Source: a virus
IMG/VR virus record: IMGVR_UViG_3300017987_000056
Span: 1 to 64,000 of that record
Strand: one strand, 5' to 3'
DNA length: 64,000 nt
Shown one piece after another: positions 32,620 through 42,654 of the stretch. A program made the position numbers and the translations under genes. The notes beneath the pieces were generated by a model. The model was given only the letters and a program-made list of their open reading frames with translations, was not told where the DNA came from and searched no databases. Each line of letters opens with the position of its first letter. Within the stretch, counting starts at the first letter, position 1.

Positions 32620-35162
32620 TGGCTGAGGAAATACCAAAGGTAGAACTTGATCTTACTGGTTTGCAAAGTCAGGTTGCGAATCTTCAACGTTCCTATACCG
32701 AATTTGGAGCGACCGTTCAGGACATCGCGGTCGGCACCGCTCAGGATGTGTCTTCGTTTTACGATTTAACGTTGGGGATGGATTTGCCGATATCATCCGC
32801 TTTGGCAAGTCTCCCGGAGCCCGCCCCACTCGGAGCCGCCGACCAGGGGCGCATCGCTTTTTATCTGGAGGCTCAACAACGGGAGGCGAGGCGGATCGTA
32901 GAAAACCTTGCGACAATGAAAGAGGTGAAGCTCGATAAAGTTTTCAAGAAAAAACCGTCGCCGCAGGATCCGCAACATCAATCGGTAGAGTCTGCGATTG
33001 GCATGGCCGAGCGTGACATGAAGAGCGCAAAAGAAGAGGTCAAAGGGACTTTCAAGGAAACTATGAAAGCTTCCGAAGGTGTGTTTGGCGTTCGAAAGGA
33101 AGCCGCGAAGGAATCTCGGGAAGCCACCAGTAAAATTGAAGCTGCTGTTTTGAAAGCTTACGAAGGAATCGGAGATTTGTTAAAGAAGCTCCCCGATAAA
33201 CTTTCCCGGCTCGGTGGAGGTTTTGTCAGCGGGCTGTTCGGGGCTCTTTCGATTGGATACCGGGAGAAAGATCGTAAGCGCGCTGAGCTAGGGGAGATGG
33301 CGAACGTTTTTCAATCTTCTTTCGATTCTTTGATGAGTGGGAAAACTCAACGAGCGGTTCGTAACCTGAGCAGCTTCGCAGAACACGCTCAGTGGCGGTA
33401 TCGACTCGCGCGGAAAGATGTACAGGCGACTGCTAAGCTGCTCGTCGATGCCGGAGTAGAGGCGGACGATTTTTTGAAGGAATTTGACAAAGGTCTTGGC
33501 GGTGTCGGGGACAACGTAGTGAAAGCTTCCTTGGCGCTCGATAAGCACTTTCACGTCGCGGACGGAACTTCAATGCAGCGTGCCGTGGAGTTTATGCACA
33601 ACTACGCGATGGGCGCTCACGAAGCACTTAAATCCTACATGAAAATCGCAGGGGCCGCGCAACGAAGTAGAATCGGTACTGAAAAATTCATTGGAGCCGT
33701 CTTGGATAGTGAGGATGCGCTTCGAAAGCTCGGCGGCAATGTTGAATTCGTGGCGGTCATGGTTAACCGAATCACCGATCATTACGAGGAGATGGGTCTC
33801 AATCGAAAATTCGCAGGACGACAGGCAGTGGGCGTGGCTGTAAATTTGTTGGAGGCATTTCAAAATATCGGAGATAAATTGAAAATCGAGCTGATGCGCG
33901 ACATTACGGGGGATGAGCAGGCGCGCGGACTCGATCTCGTGCAGCAGTTCAAGGACGGTCTAAGTCGTTTGAAAGAGGGTGGGGGTAGTGACGAGTTTCT
34001 CGAAAAGCTTTTGAAAGCCTTTTCTAACGTGGTGATGCGTCAGTTGGCAGGAAGCCGTGCCCAGAGAATCATGGCGGTCAGCGATATTCTAAGTGTTTCG
34101 GTTGGCGACGCGGCGTTGATTCACGATTTGACGGAGGAACTGGGTGAAGTTGGTAAGTTGGCCGATCTGGATAAAAGCCAGGTTCGGAACCTGAAAGATG
34201 CGTTTGGTCGTGAGCGTGAGGCGGTTTCGACCTTGGATGTTACCCGTCGTGAATTGATCGATATGATTTCTGGTGTTTCGGAGGGTCTTTTTGGGATCCT
34301 TACCAATATTGTTGCTCTTCTCATCGTAGGTGTAAAAACTTTCCCAGCTCTTTACTACGGGTTCAAGTCAGGTGAGGTTGATCTGGTGATGGATCGTCTG
34401 TGGGAAAAGGTTTCTTCTATTTGGCGTGATATGGGGACCAACTGGCAGAAGATTGAGGATTCTTTGTACAATTCGTCCCAGAAACTCTCGGCAATGTTTC
34501 CTGGCACCGTGGGGACTATCTTGAATTTATTTTTTGGTAGGCAAAAGTACTACGAACCTCCGAGACAACAAGATCTGGATAAGTTGGCGTCGATGTCTCC
34601 CGAAGAGTTGCAGCAATCGGAAAGGGCTCAAGAGCTTGCCGAACAATACATGCGAGGTGAAGCCGCTCCTCAACGTGCGCCCGATTGGATGAAAAAGAAA
34701 ACGGAAAGCGGGGATTTGGTTTGGATGAATCAAATTGCCATCGATCCCTACACCGGTCGTCGGTGGAGTCCCGGTGGTCGTGAGCTAGAGCGCATCTCAG
34801 GCACTTACGATCCTACTGCTGCTCAATCGGTAGAGAGCGCGTTGGGTTTTGCGAAGAATATGGGAGAAGTCGTTCCCGGTCTCGAAGTCCTCGCTCCTCC
34901 GATGACACGTTTTGTTTTGAACGAGACCGGCATTCTCAATGTGGAACGAGAAGGACGGACGCACGGGGAAATCATCCGAGACCGGACTCGCGATCATATA
35001 AAGGAGCAAGCGAAGAGAAGAGCAGAGCAGGATACTGAGGGTAAGTTCACTCTGCGCGACTATTCGGATGATACTACGGCGGGTTTGTCCGGAGATGCCG
35101 GGGTGCGTCTTATTCCGGCTTCTTTGGCGGTTTCGGGAAAGAAGGTTTTACCCCCGGGTTAA
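32619..35162 (+). CDS. Tape-measure-like protein 2 of 3
   Basis: 847 residues; start overlaps the previous stop by one base (TAATG). Same plan as its neighbours: helical N-terminus, Gly-rich hydrophobic segment near 197-215 (RLGGGFVSGLFGALSIGY), shared block from about 226 (EMANVFQSSFDSL ... FAEHAQWRYRLARKDVQA), GTSMQRAVEFMHNYA, and a hydrophobic stretch near 556 (LFGILTNIVALLIVGVKTFP). The C-terminal 250 residues differ from both paralogues and contain no recognised enzyme domain. Confidence 0.65.
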   Translation: MAEEIPKVELDLTGLQSQVANLQRSYTEFGATVQDIAVGTAQDVSSFYDLTLGMDLPISSALASLPEPAPLGAADQGRIAFYLEAQQREARRIVENLATMKEVKLDKVFKKKPSPQDPQHQSVESAIGMAERDMKSAKEEVKGTFKETMKASEGVFGVRKEAAKESREATSKIEAAVLKAYEGIGDLLKKLPDKLSRLGGGFVSGLFGALSIGYREKDRKRAELGEMANVFQSSFDSLMSGKTQRAVRNLSSFAEHAQWRYRLARKDVQATAKLLVDAGVEADDFLKEFDKGLGGVGDNVVKASLALDKHFHVADGTSMQRAVEFMHNYAMGAHEALKSYMKIAGAAQRSRIGTEKFIGAVLDSEDALRKLGGNVEFVAVMVNRITDHYEEMGLNRKFAGRQAVGVAVNLLEAFQNIGDKLKIELMRDITGDEQARGLDLVQQFKDGLSRLKEGGGSDEFLEKLLKAFSNVVMRQLAGSRAQRIMAVSDILSVSVGDAALIHDLTEELGEVGKLADLDKSQVRNLKDAFGREREAVSTLDVTRRELIDMISGVSEGLFGILTNIVALLIVGVKTFPALYYGFKSGEVDLVMDRLWEKVSSIWRDMGTNWQKIEDSLYNSSQKLSAMFPGTVGTILNLFFGRQKYYEPPRQQDLDKLASMSPEELQQSERAQELAEQYMRGEAAPQRAPDWMKKKTESGDLVWMNQIAIDPYTGRRWSPGGRELERISGTYDPTAAQSVESALGFAKNMGEVVPGLEVLAPPMTRFVLNETGILNVEREGRTHGEIIRDRTRDHIKEQAKRRAEQDTEGKFTLRDYSDDTTAGLSGDAGVRLIPASLAVSGKKVLPPG

Positions 35163-35165
35163 GAA

Positions 35166-38072
35166 ATGGCTGACTTTGTCGACATAACTCAGCTCGATGC
35201 TGCCAAGCAGCGGTTTACCGATCTCGGAGTCGCGGTCGAGGATCTTTCAAAAACCAACTCTCAGCTTTTTGATGAAACTTTCCGCTCTATCGGACATTTC
35301 AGTTCTGCGGTGGGCGTTTTGGTGGGGAGTGAGGAGTTCAAAAAAGCGAGCCGATTGGTAAACTTGAGCGATCAATATGTGGCCAATGTAGCGGGGCAAT
35401 ACAGCTCCATGTCCAAGAACATGGAAAAATCTTTTGACAAGCTCGATTCCACCGTGGACGCGGCCAACGAAAACTTTGGAAAACTCTCAGGAGATGCTGT
35501 CGATCTTCTTCAGATGGCTCAGGAAGCTGGGGTAATTAAATCCGACGAAGATAAATCTAAAGAAAAGAAGAGTTGGTTGAAGCGAGAATTGACGGGACTG
35601 GCGCGCGCCCCGCTGACCATCATGGATACCGAGCTTTCCTCTTTTTGGAACAACATCAAGGGGATGCTTGGCAGTCTGAAGATTCCGTTGCCGGGCGGCG
35701 TACTTTCAGGAATCGTCAACTGGATGAAGGCTGGGTTTCTCGACAAAGATCGGGTACGTGCCGAAGCGGGCGAGATGCAGAACATTCTCGTCGCGGCGTA
35801 TGATGGCGGGTTGAACGCTGCTACTCGCGCGGCTACCCGGAATCTTTCCGGTCTGCAAGAGCATCTTCAACAGTATTATGGGATCCATAAATCAGAAACT
35901 CAGGGAGTTACGAAAGCATTCGTTGACGGCGGCGTCGCCATCGAACGAATCGAGCAACGAGTAGGGATCACCTTGAAAGGGGTCGAGAGCACGACTCAAA
36001 CCGTTTCTCACGCCTTGGATCTTATGTTTGAGCTTCCCGGAGGTACGAGCGCGCGACGAATGGTTGACTACATGGCCAAGTATGCGTTGACTACGGACGA
36101 GGCCCGGGAAGCTGTTACCGACCTCTACATGGAAGGTCGGGAGGGCATCGGACAGCCTTATTTCGTGAGAAACGTGGAGGCGGCTGCGGAGTCTCTGGCC
36201 GGTCTTGGTTATAACATTCGGGATGTGATGGATCTTGCCAAGACTTTGGGGAAGGCTTATGAGGACATGGGGGTTCCGAAGCAGTTTGCGGGCCGTGTTG
36301 CTGCCGAGGGGTTGCAGCAGCTCGCCGCTGGGATTGCTCAGATGGGCAATGATTGGGCGATCTTGGTTGGGGAGCGTCTAGGGCATGGGGAGGGGATTCG
36401 AGCCGCTCAGAGCCTCAAGGACGCTCTCCAGCGGGCTTTGAATCGAAAGGATACCAATCGGTTCCTGGAAGTCGCGAAGACCCTGTTCCAGATTGCTCTC
36501 GACGCGACTGGCGGTGATGAAACCTACGCTCGGGAGTTCCTGGAGGCCAAGTTCGGATACGAGGGTGCTCGGGCGATGGCCAAGCTCTACAATCTTGCGA
36601 AAGAGGGCAAGATGGTGGAAGCGGCGAAGGCGACCGAAGAGAGCATGGGGGTTTTGGCCAAATCGTTTCAGTTGGAACAGAAGAAAACGAGCCAGTTCGA
36701 GATCATGATGAATATCTGGAACAAGGGCATTGCGAAACTTGGTCAGGGTCTTTTGAGCCTCGCGGTCGAAACACTCGCATGGCTGATCGCATTCTTCAAA
36801 TCTATTCCAGATTTTTTGAGCAATATTCTCCGTGGAGACTTCGACAAAAACGTCGAGCTGATGTCCAAGATTAACAATCTCTATGGAATGAAGGGGGAAC
36901 ATCGAGACAAGATGTCGCGCGGCGTTAACCAGATGGCTGCTGCTGCGAAGAGCATGGGGATGGACATTCTCGGGTCCTCTCTTAAAAATGTCCAGAGCGC
37001 GTGGGCATTTGATCCTTCGGCTCCGGTGCGGGAGGGAGACCGGGGCGCTCCGCCTGCTCCGGGGTCTTTTGCAGGTGTTGCGCGAGGGGGGATCCCGGAG
37101 CAGGAACTTCCACGACAAGGGATTGCGTTGCCTGGAGGTATGTGGCAACCGAGTCAGCCTACCGTGCGACCGGTTACGATGCCTTTGGTGGATCTGGCGA
37201 CAGCTCAGCCAACTCGCTTCATGCCCCAGGTCACGATTCCGGTTTCTAAAGAGCGTCGAGAATCTCCGGGTTTTTCTTCGGATTATTGGGTCGGCGGCGG
37301 CATCAATTTGGAAGTTAGTAGTGTAGATCAAGAGGGGAATATTACGGTCGGAATCGTAGGAAACTGTCCTCGATGCGGTTTTGTGTTTGGTGCGGAAGCT
37401 CCGGAGGACCGACCTCTTGAGGTGGAAAAGGGCATTTTTGACAAAGATTATCAAGCGCGGGAGGTGGAAGCACTTGCGCGAATGCTGGAGACGGAAACCG
37501 TCCACAAGGCGTGGGGGGAAGAAGCGGAAGTCATTGGCTGGACTCTGTTGAACCGAGTTAAGAAAGAGTTGAAGAAGGGCAAGAGTGGGGATATTTACGA
37601 TATTTTGACGCGCGGAGCCGGTTACGGGAAGCAAGGTCAGAAAAGGCCCTACGCAACCACTCATGAAGCCTCTCCAGAATCTCTCCGAATGGCTAGAAGA
37701 TTGCTCGGTGGAGAAGTCGAAGATCCGACGCAAGGCGGCACTCATTTCTATCATGCCGCACGAAACTACGTAGCGAAACAAAGCGTAAAAGCTGGTATGG
37801 ACCCGACGAGACCGTTGTTTGCCCAGGGAGATCGCATGGTGAACGTGATGAATCTGCCGAGCAATACTCCGGGGGCGGTTCTTCGGGTTTATTCGCGCCG
37901 TGGGGAAGAAGCCGAGGATGCGCAGCAGCTTAATCGAAAGTACCAAAGAATTTATAAGGCGCGTCAAGCGGCTCCTCGCGTAGTCATGCGTCCTGAAGAC
38001 GAAGCGAAGGGCGGTGCATCTCAATTTGCCGCTCAATACATGGTGGGTGGAAAGGATCAAGGAACTGGGTAG
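35166..38072 (+). CDS. Tape-measure-like protein 3 of 3 with C-terminal SleB-like hydrolase domain
   Basis: 968 residues. Shared architecture with the two preceding genes: Gly-rich segment near 165-185, block from about 202 (EMQNILVAAYDGG ... LQEHLQQYYGIHKSETQG), GTSARRMVDYMAKYA, hydrophobic stretch near 528 (LLSLAVETLAWLIAFFKSIP). Near residue 732 there is CPRCGFVFG. From about 765 a SleB-type cell wall hydrolase domain begins (EVEALARMLETET, AEVIGWTLLNRVKKEL, TRGAGYGKQGQ, GGTHFYHA). Known: SleB-like domains cut peptidoglycan, and virion hydrolases on tape measures open the cell wall at DNA entry. This is the only lytic enzyme domain I recognise in the window. Confidence 0.7.
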   Translation: MADFVDITQLDAAKQRFTDLGVAVEDLSKTNSQLFDETFRSIGHFSSAVGVLVGSEEFKKASRLVNLSDQYVANVAGQYSSMSKNMEKSFDKLDSTVDAANENFGKLSGDAVDLLQMAQEAGVIKSDEDKSKEKKSWLKRELTGLARAPLTIMDTELSSFWNNIKGMLGSLKIPLPGGVLSGIVNWMKAGFLDKDRVRAEAGEMQNILVAAYDGGLNAATRAATRNLSGLQEHLQQYYGIHKSETQGVTKAFVDGGVAIERIEQRVGITLKGVESTTQTVSHALDLMFELPGGTSARRMVDYMAKYALTTDEAREAVTDLYMEGREGIGQPYFVRNVEAAAESLAGLGYNIRDVMDLAKTLGKAYEDMGVPKQFAGRVAAEGLQQLAAGIAQMGNDWAILVGERLGHGEGIRAAQSLKDALQRALNRKDTNRFLEVAKTLFQIALDATGGDETYAREFLEAKFGYEGARAMAKLYNLAKEGKMVEAAKATEESMGVLAKSFQLEQKKTSQFEIMMNIWNKGIAKLGQGLLSLAVETLAWLIAFFKSIPDFLSNILRGDFDKNVELMSKINNLYGMKGEHRDKMSRGVNQMAAAAKSMGMDILGSSLKNVQSAWAFDPSAPVREGDRGAPPAPGSFAGVARGGIPEQELPRQGIALPGGMWQPSQPTVRPVTMPLVDLATAQPTRFMPQVTIPVSKERRESPGFSSDYWVGGGINLEVSSVDQEGNITVGIVGNCPRCGFVFGAEAPEDRPLEVEKGIFDKDYQAREVEALARMLETETVHKAWGEEAEVIGWTLLNRVKKELKKGKSGDIYDILTRGAGYGKQGQKRPYATTHEASPESLRMARRLLGGEVEDPTQGGTHFYHAARNYVAKQSVKAGMDPTRPLFAQGDRMVNVMNLPSNTPGAVLRVYSRRGEEAEDAQQLNRKYQRIYKARQAAPRVVMRPEDEAKGGASQFAAQYMVGGKDQGTG

Positions 38073-38078
38073 GTAGCT

Positions 38079-38831
38079 ATGGCAAGTAAATTTGGAGAAT
38101 GGATGCGAGAAACTTTCGCCTCCGAGGTTGATCCGATTCCTCGTCCGGAGCGCGTCCTGGAGCGCATTCTCAATCCGTATGAGGACATCTCATATCGAGT
38201 ACCTTTTATGTTCACTTCCGATATTCGCAAACGGAACAATATCCCCCCGGTGAGACTGCGCGTGAATCCGAGATCGGTGACTTTTTCCCAGAACAAGAGG
38301 ATTACACGACGTGATACTCAGGCGGGGGCTATCTATTTTCACTGGGCCAACTCATTGGGGTCTAACAACGACGTAATTACCATCAATTTTTCAGGACAGA
38401 CCGGGAACATAAACCTTCGGATGGGCGCGAATCGTCGTAATTGGGCATCCGAACAATTGAAGAAGCTCCGGGAGTGGAGCCAGGGAGTTACAAAAGACCA
38501 AGCTCTGGAGATCGAGTCTCTCTCCGGTGTGACGAAACTTATGAGCTTTTGGAATTTGTACACCATTACACGAGAACCGATGATTGATGTGCGGAATGGA
38601 AGCCCTGTTCGCTACTACGCGATGTACTCTAGCCCGATTTTTGCAAACGCTTTGATTCACTTTACGGGCCATTTTGACCGGGTTTTGGAATTCACGGATG
38701 ACGCGGATAATCCTTTCAACAAGAATTATTCTTTCAGTTTCGTGGCGACCAGCTCGGATCCGCCGATGGACTTTATCTACAGGTATCTTTCCACGACGCT
38801 TGGTCGTGAGTTTTTCAACGAGTTGAGCTGA
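38079..38831 (+). CDS. Tail/baseplate protein downstream of tape measures
   Basis: 250 residues. VRLRVNPRSVTFSQNKRITR, followed by RDTQAGAIYFHW, is a pattern seen in phage baseplate adaptor or distal tail proteins that precede the hub. A second part (MSFWNLYTITREPMID, PIFANALIHFTGHFDRVLEF) is beta-rich. The stop overlaps the hub start (TGATG). Inferred: tube-to-hub adaptor; no catalytic motif. Confidence 0.5.
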   Translation: MASKFGEWMRETFASEVDPIPRPERVLERILNPYEDISYRVPFMFTSDIRKRNNIPPVRLRVNPRSVTFSQNKRITRRDTQAGAIYFHWANSLGSNNDVITINFSGQTGNINLRMGANRRNWASEQLKKLREWSQGVTKDQALEIESLSGVTKLMSFWNLYTITREPMIDVRNGSPVRYYAMYSSPIFANALIHFTGHFDRVLEFTDDADNPFNKNYSFSFVATSSDPPMDFIYRYLSTTLGREFFNELS

Positions 38832-41287
38832 TGGGCGACGGTTTTGAAAATCCATATTCGGGAGTAGATGCCGCTGAAGGCATCTATCGAGCGGCTTTTC
38901 CAGCTTTCCGTGTCTTCATCTACGGAATGGAGGTTTCTGGAGACGTTATTGATGCTCGGGTTAATCAGTCGGGCGGTAGCCAGGATCGCTCTCCGAGCAC
39001 TTGTTCGATCACTTTAGCGAATTACAACGATAAGTATATAGTGAACCACACCGATATGCTGATTCTAGGAACTTCTCGGCAAAATCTCGATAGGAGGTTT
39101 GATGAAAATATTCAAGCGTACCGAGATTGGGTGGAGATGATTACTGAAATTGATCCGGGCGGCAGCGATTTCGATTCTTTCATGTCGAGACTTTCTCAGC
39201 TAGATGCGGAGGGGGCCGGTGCGTTTCAGGATCTTGGAGACCTTATCTCTGTGTATTCAAACTTGAAGAGTTCAGGTGGTTTTTTCGAAGGTTACTATAA
39301 CGGAGATCTTCAAGTTCCTGACGGCATAAAATACACCGTCCTACAGAACAAAGCCCCTCAAGTTTTGTATGATAGCGAAGGGGCGATTAACGACCTGATG
39401 AAGGATGAGATTCTCTGGCCATACATAAAGTCCAAGCAGATTTATCTTTACCCATTTCAAGAGGGTGACTGCATTTTCCATCCGAACGATCCTATTCGCA
39501 TTGTCTTTCGGGATCCGTTCAGTCCGAACGTCTGGTATTGGATGTTCACTGGTTTTGTGGATTCCTTTACTGAAAATCGAGGCGTGAACCGGGAGTCTAC
39601 CGTCACAATTACCGGAACGGATGTCACCAAATCCGTTCGATACGCTTTTTTGCAGACTAATACGGATCAACTCGATCCTGCGATTCGAAAAATCTTCCGA
39701 AACAACCCGGCTTTCCAGGGTCCGTTCGGAGACAGTCCCGTGGGGGAGTTGAAGGCGAATTTTTACAATGAGATTTTTTCTGGATTCAGTCCTTATGAAA
39801 TTTTAGAAATCCTGTTTTTCGGTTTGGACGATTTTCGTCCTATCCTTGACGACACCGTGATGGCGACCATTCGCGCAATGGACGATTCGGAGATCAATAC
39901 CTATCTTTTAAATACTCTTGGTCGGTCTAAAGAAGAAGTTGCCTCGATGCAGCCTGCGGAACGCCGTAAGCAGCTTCAAAAAAGGCTCGTGGATGAAAAA
40001 CAGGATCGTTTTCCAGGTTCTTCGATTCCGTTGATCACAACTCCTCGTGGGATTCCGTTCAAAAGGAAGACCGTTGAGCAAGGCGTTCGCGCGCTCTTCA
40101 TCGGTGACGAGCTGAATCCTGTTGACGAGGCTCTCGGGGAGAAGATACCCATAGCGAATATTAGGGAACTGAACGATCTCTTGCATCATCGTGTTCGGGT
40201 TGAGGATTTGGACACGATGCTGAAATACGACGCGATCCCTTCTTTGGAGAAGGGCTGGACTCTGGAGGATGTCATTACGCAGATTGGTACTGACATCGAA
40301 CGTTATCCCGTGGGTCACGGAAATGTCTACTACGTAGCCCCTGCCAATTTGGGGCCGAAGGTATCCAGGGGTATCCTGGATCAGTCTACGGCGGGGACTG
40401 CCCTTCAGCATTCCGAGTTCAAGGACAGGTTGTCGTTCATTTACGATCTTGCAGACGCCATCGACTTTAGGTTCTACGCCACTCCGAGAGGCGATGTAGT
40501 ATTTGAGATGCCTTTCTACGACTTCAGCGTCGACATTATGGATTCTAAGGACCCCAGTGTTTACAATGACCGCATTCGAAAAGAGCTTGAGGATCTTACT
40601 ACGAAGTATTTCGATTTCTGGGTGTCTGATTCCGATAAATACACGGAAGGTGATTTCAGGGAAATGATGGATCTTCCGACGAAACTTGAGGTTGCTCAGC
40701 AAGGCTTTGATGTTTTCTATCAGGACCTTTTGGATGAGTACAGCTACACTCGCGCCTTTACCATTGAGCATCACGAGACAACTGGGTATAGCAATTCATT
40801 GAACGATTCGGGATTGAAAACCGTAGGTCGCGCGATGCCTAATTTATTGATAAATTTTGCAAAAATCAACGACGAAGGGCTTCGAAGGAATGTGTACGTG
40901 ACTGTTCCGGAGTTGGCTCAACTCTTGGGTTTCCGAATCGCTTCCTACCAGCCTTGGTGTCCTGTGGCCACCAAGGAGGGCGCTCAAGTATTCGCCTCCT
41001 TGATGTTGAGGAAATCAAATGCGGAAGCGAGAAATCTAGGAATAGGAACGGTTCCGATGTTCGGATTGATGGTGAACCGCCCTATTTATTGGCGCGAGAG
41101 AAACTACATGGCGAATCTCGTGAGTGCGCAGCATTCGATTGTGTGGAACAGCTCGTGCGACACTACAGTCAACCTGAACAATGTGCGTGGGTGGACGGGA
41201 AGCACTATTCAGGAGCACGAGATTTACGAATTTTTCGGAGGTAAGTATCCGTTTGACTATAACGATGTGTTGAGGAACCGGAGGTAG
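38831..41287 (+). CDS. Baseplate hub protein (gp27/gpD-like)
   Basis: 818 residues. Early strands FRVFIYGMEVSGDVIDARVN and STCSITLANYNDKYIV, DPIRIVFRDPF and WMFTGFVDSFTENRGVNRES followed by TVTITGTDVTK are typical of phage hub proteins of the gpD/gp27 type, which carry the central spike. A helical insert at about 90-180 and another at about 330-430 enlarge it. Position between the adaptor and the spike gene supports the call. Confidence 0.65.
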   Translation: MGDGFENPYSGVDAAEGIYRAAFPAFRVFIYGMEVSGDVIDARVNQSGGSQDRSPSTCSITLANYNDKYIVNHTDMLILGTSRQNLDRRFDENIQAYRDWVEMITEIDPGGSDFDSFMSRLSQLDAEGAGAFQDLGDLISVYSNLKSSGGFFEGYYNGDLQVPDGIKYTVLQNKAPQVLYDSEGAINDLMKDEILWPYIKSKQIYLYPFQEGDCIFHPNDPIRIVFRDPFSPNVWYWMFTGFVDSFTENRGVNRESTVTITGTDVTKSVRYAFLQTNTDQLDPAIRKIFRNNPAFQGPFGDSPVGELKANFYNEIFSGFSPYEILEILFFGLDDFRPILDDTVMATIRAMDDSEINTYLLNTLGRSKEEVASMQPAERRKQLQKRLVDEKQDRFPGSSIPLITTPRGIPFKRKTVEQGVRALFIGDELNPVDEALGEKIPIANIRELNDLLHHRVRVEDLDTMLKYDAIPSLEKGWTLEDVITQIGTDIERYPVGHGNVYYVAPANLGPKVSRGILDQSTAGTALQHSEFKDRLSFIYDLADAIDFRFYATPRGDVVFEMPFYDFSVDIMDSKDPSVYNDRIRKELEDLTTKYFDFWVSDSDKYTEGDFREMMDLPTKLEVAQQGFDVFYQDLLDEYSYTRAFTIEHHETTGYSNSLNDSGLKTVGRAMPNLLINFAKINDEGLRRNVYVTVPELAQLLGFRIASYQPWCPVATKEGAQVFASLMLRKSNAEARNLGIGTVPMFGLMVNRPIYWRERNYMANLVSAQHSIVWNSSCDTTVNLNNVRGWTGSTIQEHEIYEFFGGKYPFDYNDVLRNRR

Positions 41288-41289
41288 CG

Positions 41290-42645
41290 GTGGGCCGTAT
41301 CAACGCAAGCGGAAAGTCTTCAATTCTGGATGAGCGGAGGTTGAACAAGGCTTTCTACTCCTCGATTCATCGTTGTAAAGTGAATGACGTAAACTTTAGC
41401 AACGGTACGATGGCTGTCGAATTTCTTGACGGCGGTTCGTACCTTCCGAATGTTCCCCTACCTCTCATGGGCTTTTCATTTCCCCCCAAGGGGGATCCGG
41501 AAAGCGCCGCGAAAGATCAAAATTTCAGAAAAACAGCGTGGGGAGTTTACTATCCTCAAGAAGGGGACATCACTCTTATTGGGTTTGATGCTTTAGGCGC
41601 TCCGTATTCCCTCGGGTACTACTCATTTGATTTCGGAGCGATGGATCGCGCCGACGAAGCGAATGAAGATCGAGGCGGCATCGGATGGGGGAACGCCTCG
41701 GGGAAGCGTCTCAAACCCGGAGATTGGCATTTTAAGAGTGGGCGCAACTGTTTTCTCTACCTCGGAGATCGTGCCAGAATCGCCAGCGGACCGCACTCGA
41801 TCACGCTGGACAAGAACACCACGAACAGCGAGATCTCCATCCAGACCGATCATCTGCATACCTGGTATGGGAATGCGTCCGAGAAGCGGGAAGGCACTGC
41901 TCGCCGTCTGCTGGTCCCCGGCGTAGACTCCATAGAATCGCCCGTGGACGGTCTTTTCGGGACTCCGGCCCAGGAGTGTACCAATTACGTCAAACGTTCC
42001 TCTCTGACCGCCGTGGGCGGTCTCCTGATGGTCCACGACTCTCTTGGGGAGGTAGTGGATGACGACACCAAGCAGGTCATGGTCCCCTCAGTGGCTTATC
42101 CGGAGCTGACTTCTCTCGTAGGCACCTCGGTTCGAGCCTACCGGGCGATAAAAGACGATGCGACGGGAGTGATCGATCTTTATACCGAGGTGGTGGATAA
42201 CCTGGGGAATAGGGGTTTTTCGGCGAAGACGGCGACGGGATTTCAATGGTTTACGCCACTCGCCATGTGGGATATCGCAAATCTGTCAACTAGCTGGACA
42301 GTGACTTCGACTTTTGATCTTACCGTAGGTGTTTCAGCTTCTATTTCCGCAGCGGCAAACCTCAAGCTCGAAGGGAAGGTCCTGGCCTCCCTAGTCTCTG
42401 ATGTGGCGGTTCGCTTAGGATCGGAAGGGGCTACTGAGTTCCTGTTGAAGGGTACTTCTTTTGTTTCGCAGTTGTCTACATTTCTTACTGGTTTGGGGTT
42501 GTTCGTGGGTGCTATACAGGGTGATACTGGCTTGAAAGCGGTTGCACCTGCGACGGTGGCTGCGGCGGGGACTTTTGTTCCGATCCTTACTGCTTTTGGC
42601 CTATCTTTGAGTAGTATGCTATCGGTCAAAGTGGCGACGCAATAG
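41290..42645 (+). CDS. Baseplate central spike (gpV/gp5 OB-fold type)
   Basis: 451 residues, GTG start two bases after the hub stop. Residues about 25-120 look like the OB-fold of spike proteins: FYSSIHRCKVNDVNFSNGTM, LPNVPLPLMGFSFPPKGD and WGVYYPQEGDITLIGFDALG. Then come the signature gel-like repeats (HSITLDKNTTNSEISIQTDH) and a C-terminal Ala/Ser/Gly beta domain with a hydrophobic end (FVPILTAFGLSLSSMLSV). No lysozyme domain is inserted, unlike T4 gp5. Confidence 0.6.
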   Translation: MGRINASGKSSILDERRLNKAFYSSIHRCKVNDVNFSNGTMAVEFLDGGSYLPNVPLPLMGFSFPPKGDPESAAKDQNFRKTAWGVYYPQEGDITLIGFDALGAPYSLGYYSFDFGAMDRADEANEDRGGIGWGNASGKRLKPGDWHFKSGRNCFLYLGDRARIASGPHSITLDKNTTNSEISIQTDHLHTWYGNASEKREGTARRLLVPGVDSIESPVDGLFGTPAQECTNYVKRSSLTAVGGLLMVHDSLGEVVDDDTKQVMVPSVAYPELTSLVGTSVRAYRAIKDDATGVIDLYTEVVDNLGNRGFSAKTATGFQWFTPLAMWDIANLSTSWTVTSTFDLTVGVSASISAAANLKLEGKVLASLVSDVAVRLGSEGATEFLLKGTSFVSQLSTFLTGLGLFVGAIQGDTGLKAVAPATVAAAGTFVPILTAFGLSLSSMLSVKVATQ

Positions 42646-42654
42646 GAGGATTTC

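Noticed and set aside
36378-38060. Long antisense open frame of 560 residues opposite the third tape measure gene
   Set aside because: It runs against a gene with clear domain content; its Arg/His/Ser-rich composition is that of a shadow frame. Other antisense frames (498-1169, 3910-4614, 26537-27763, 43983-44732, 49962-50798) look the same.
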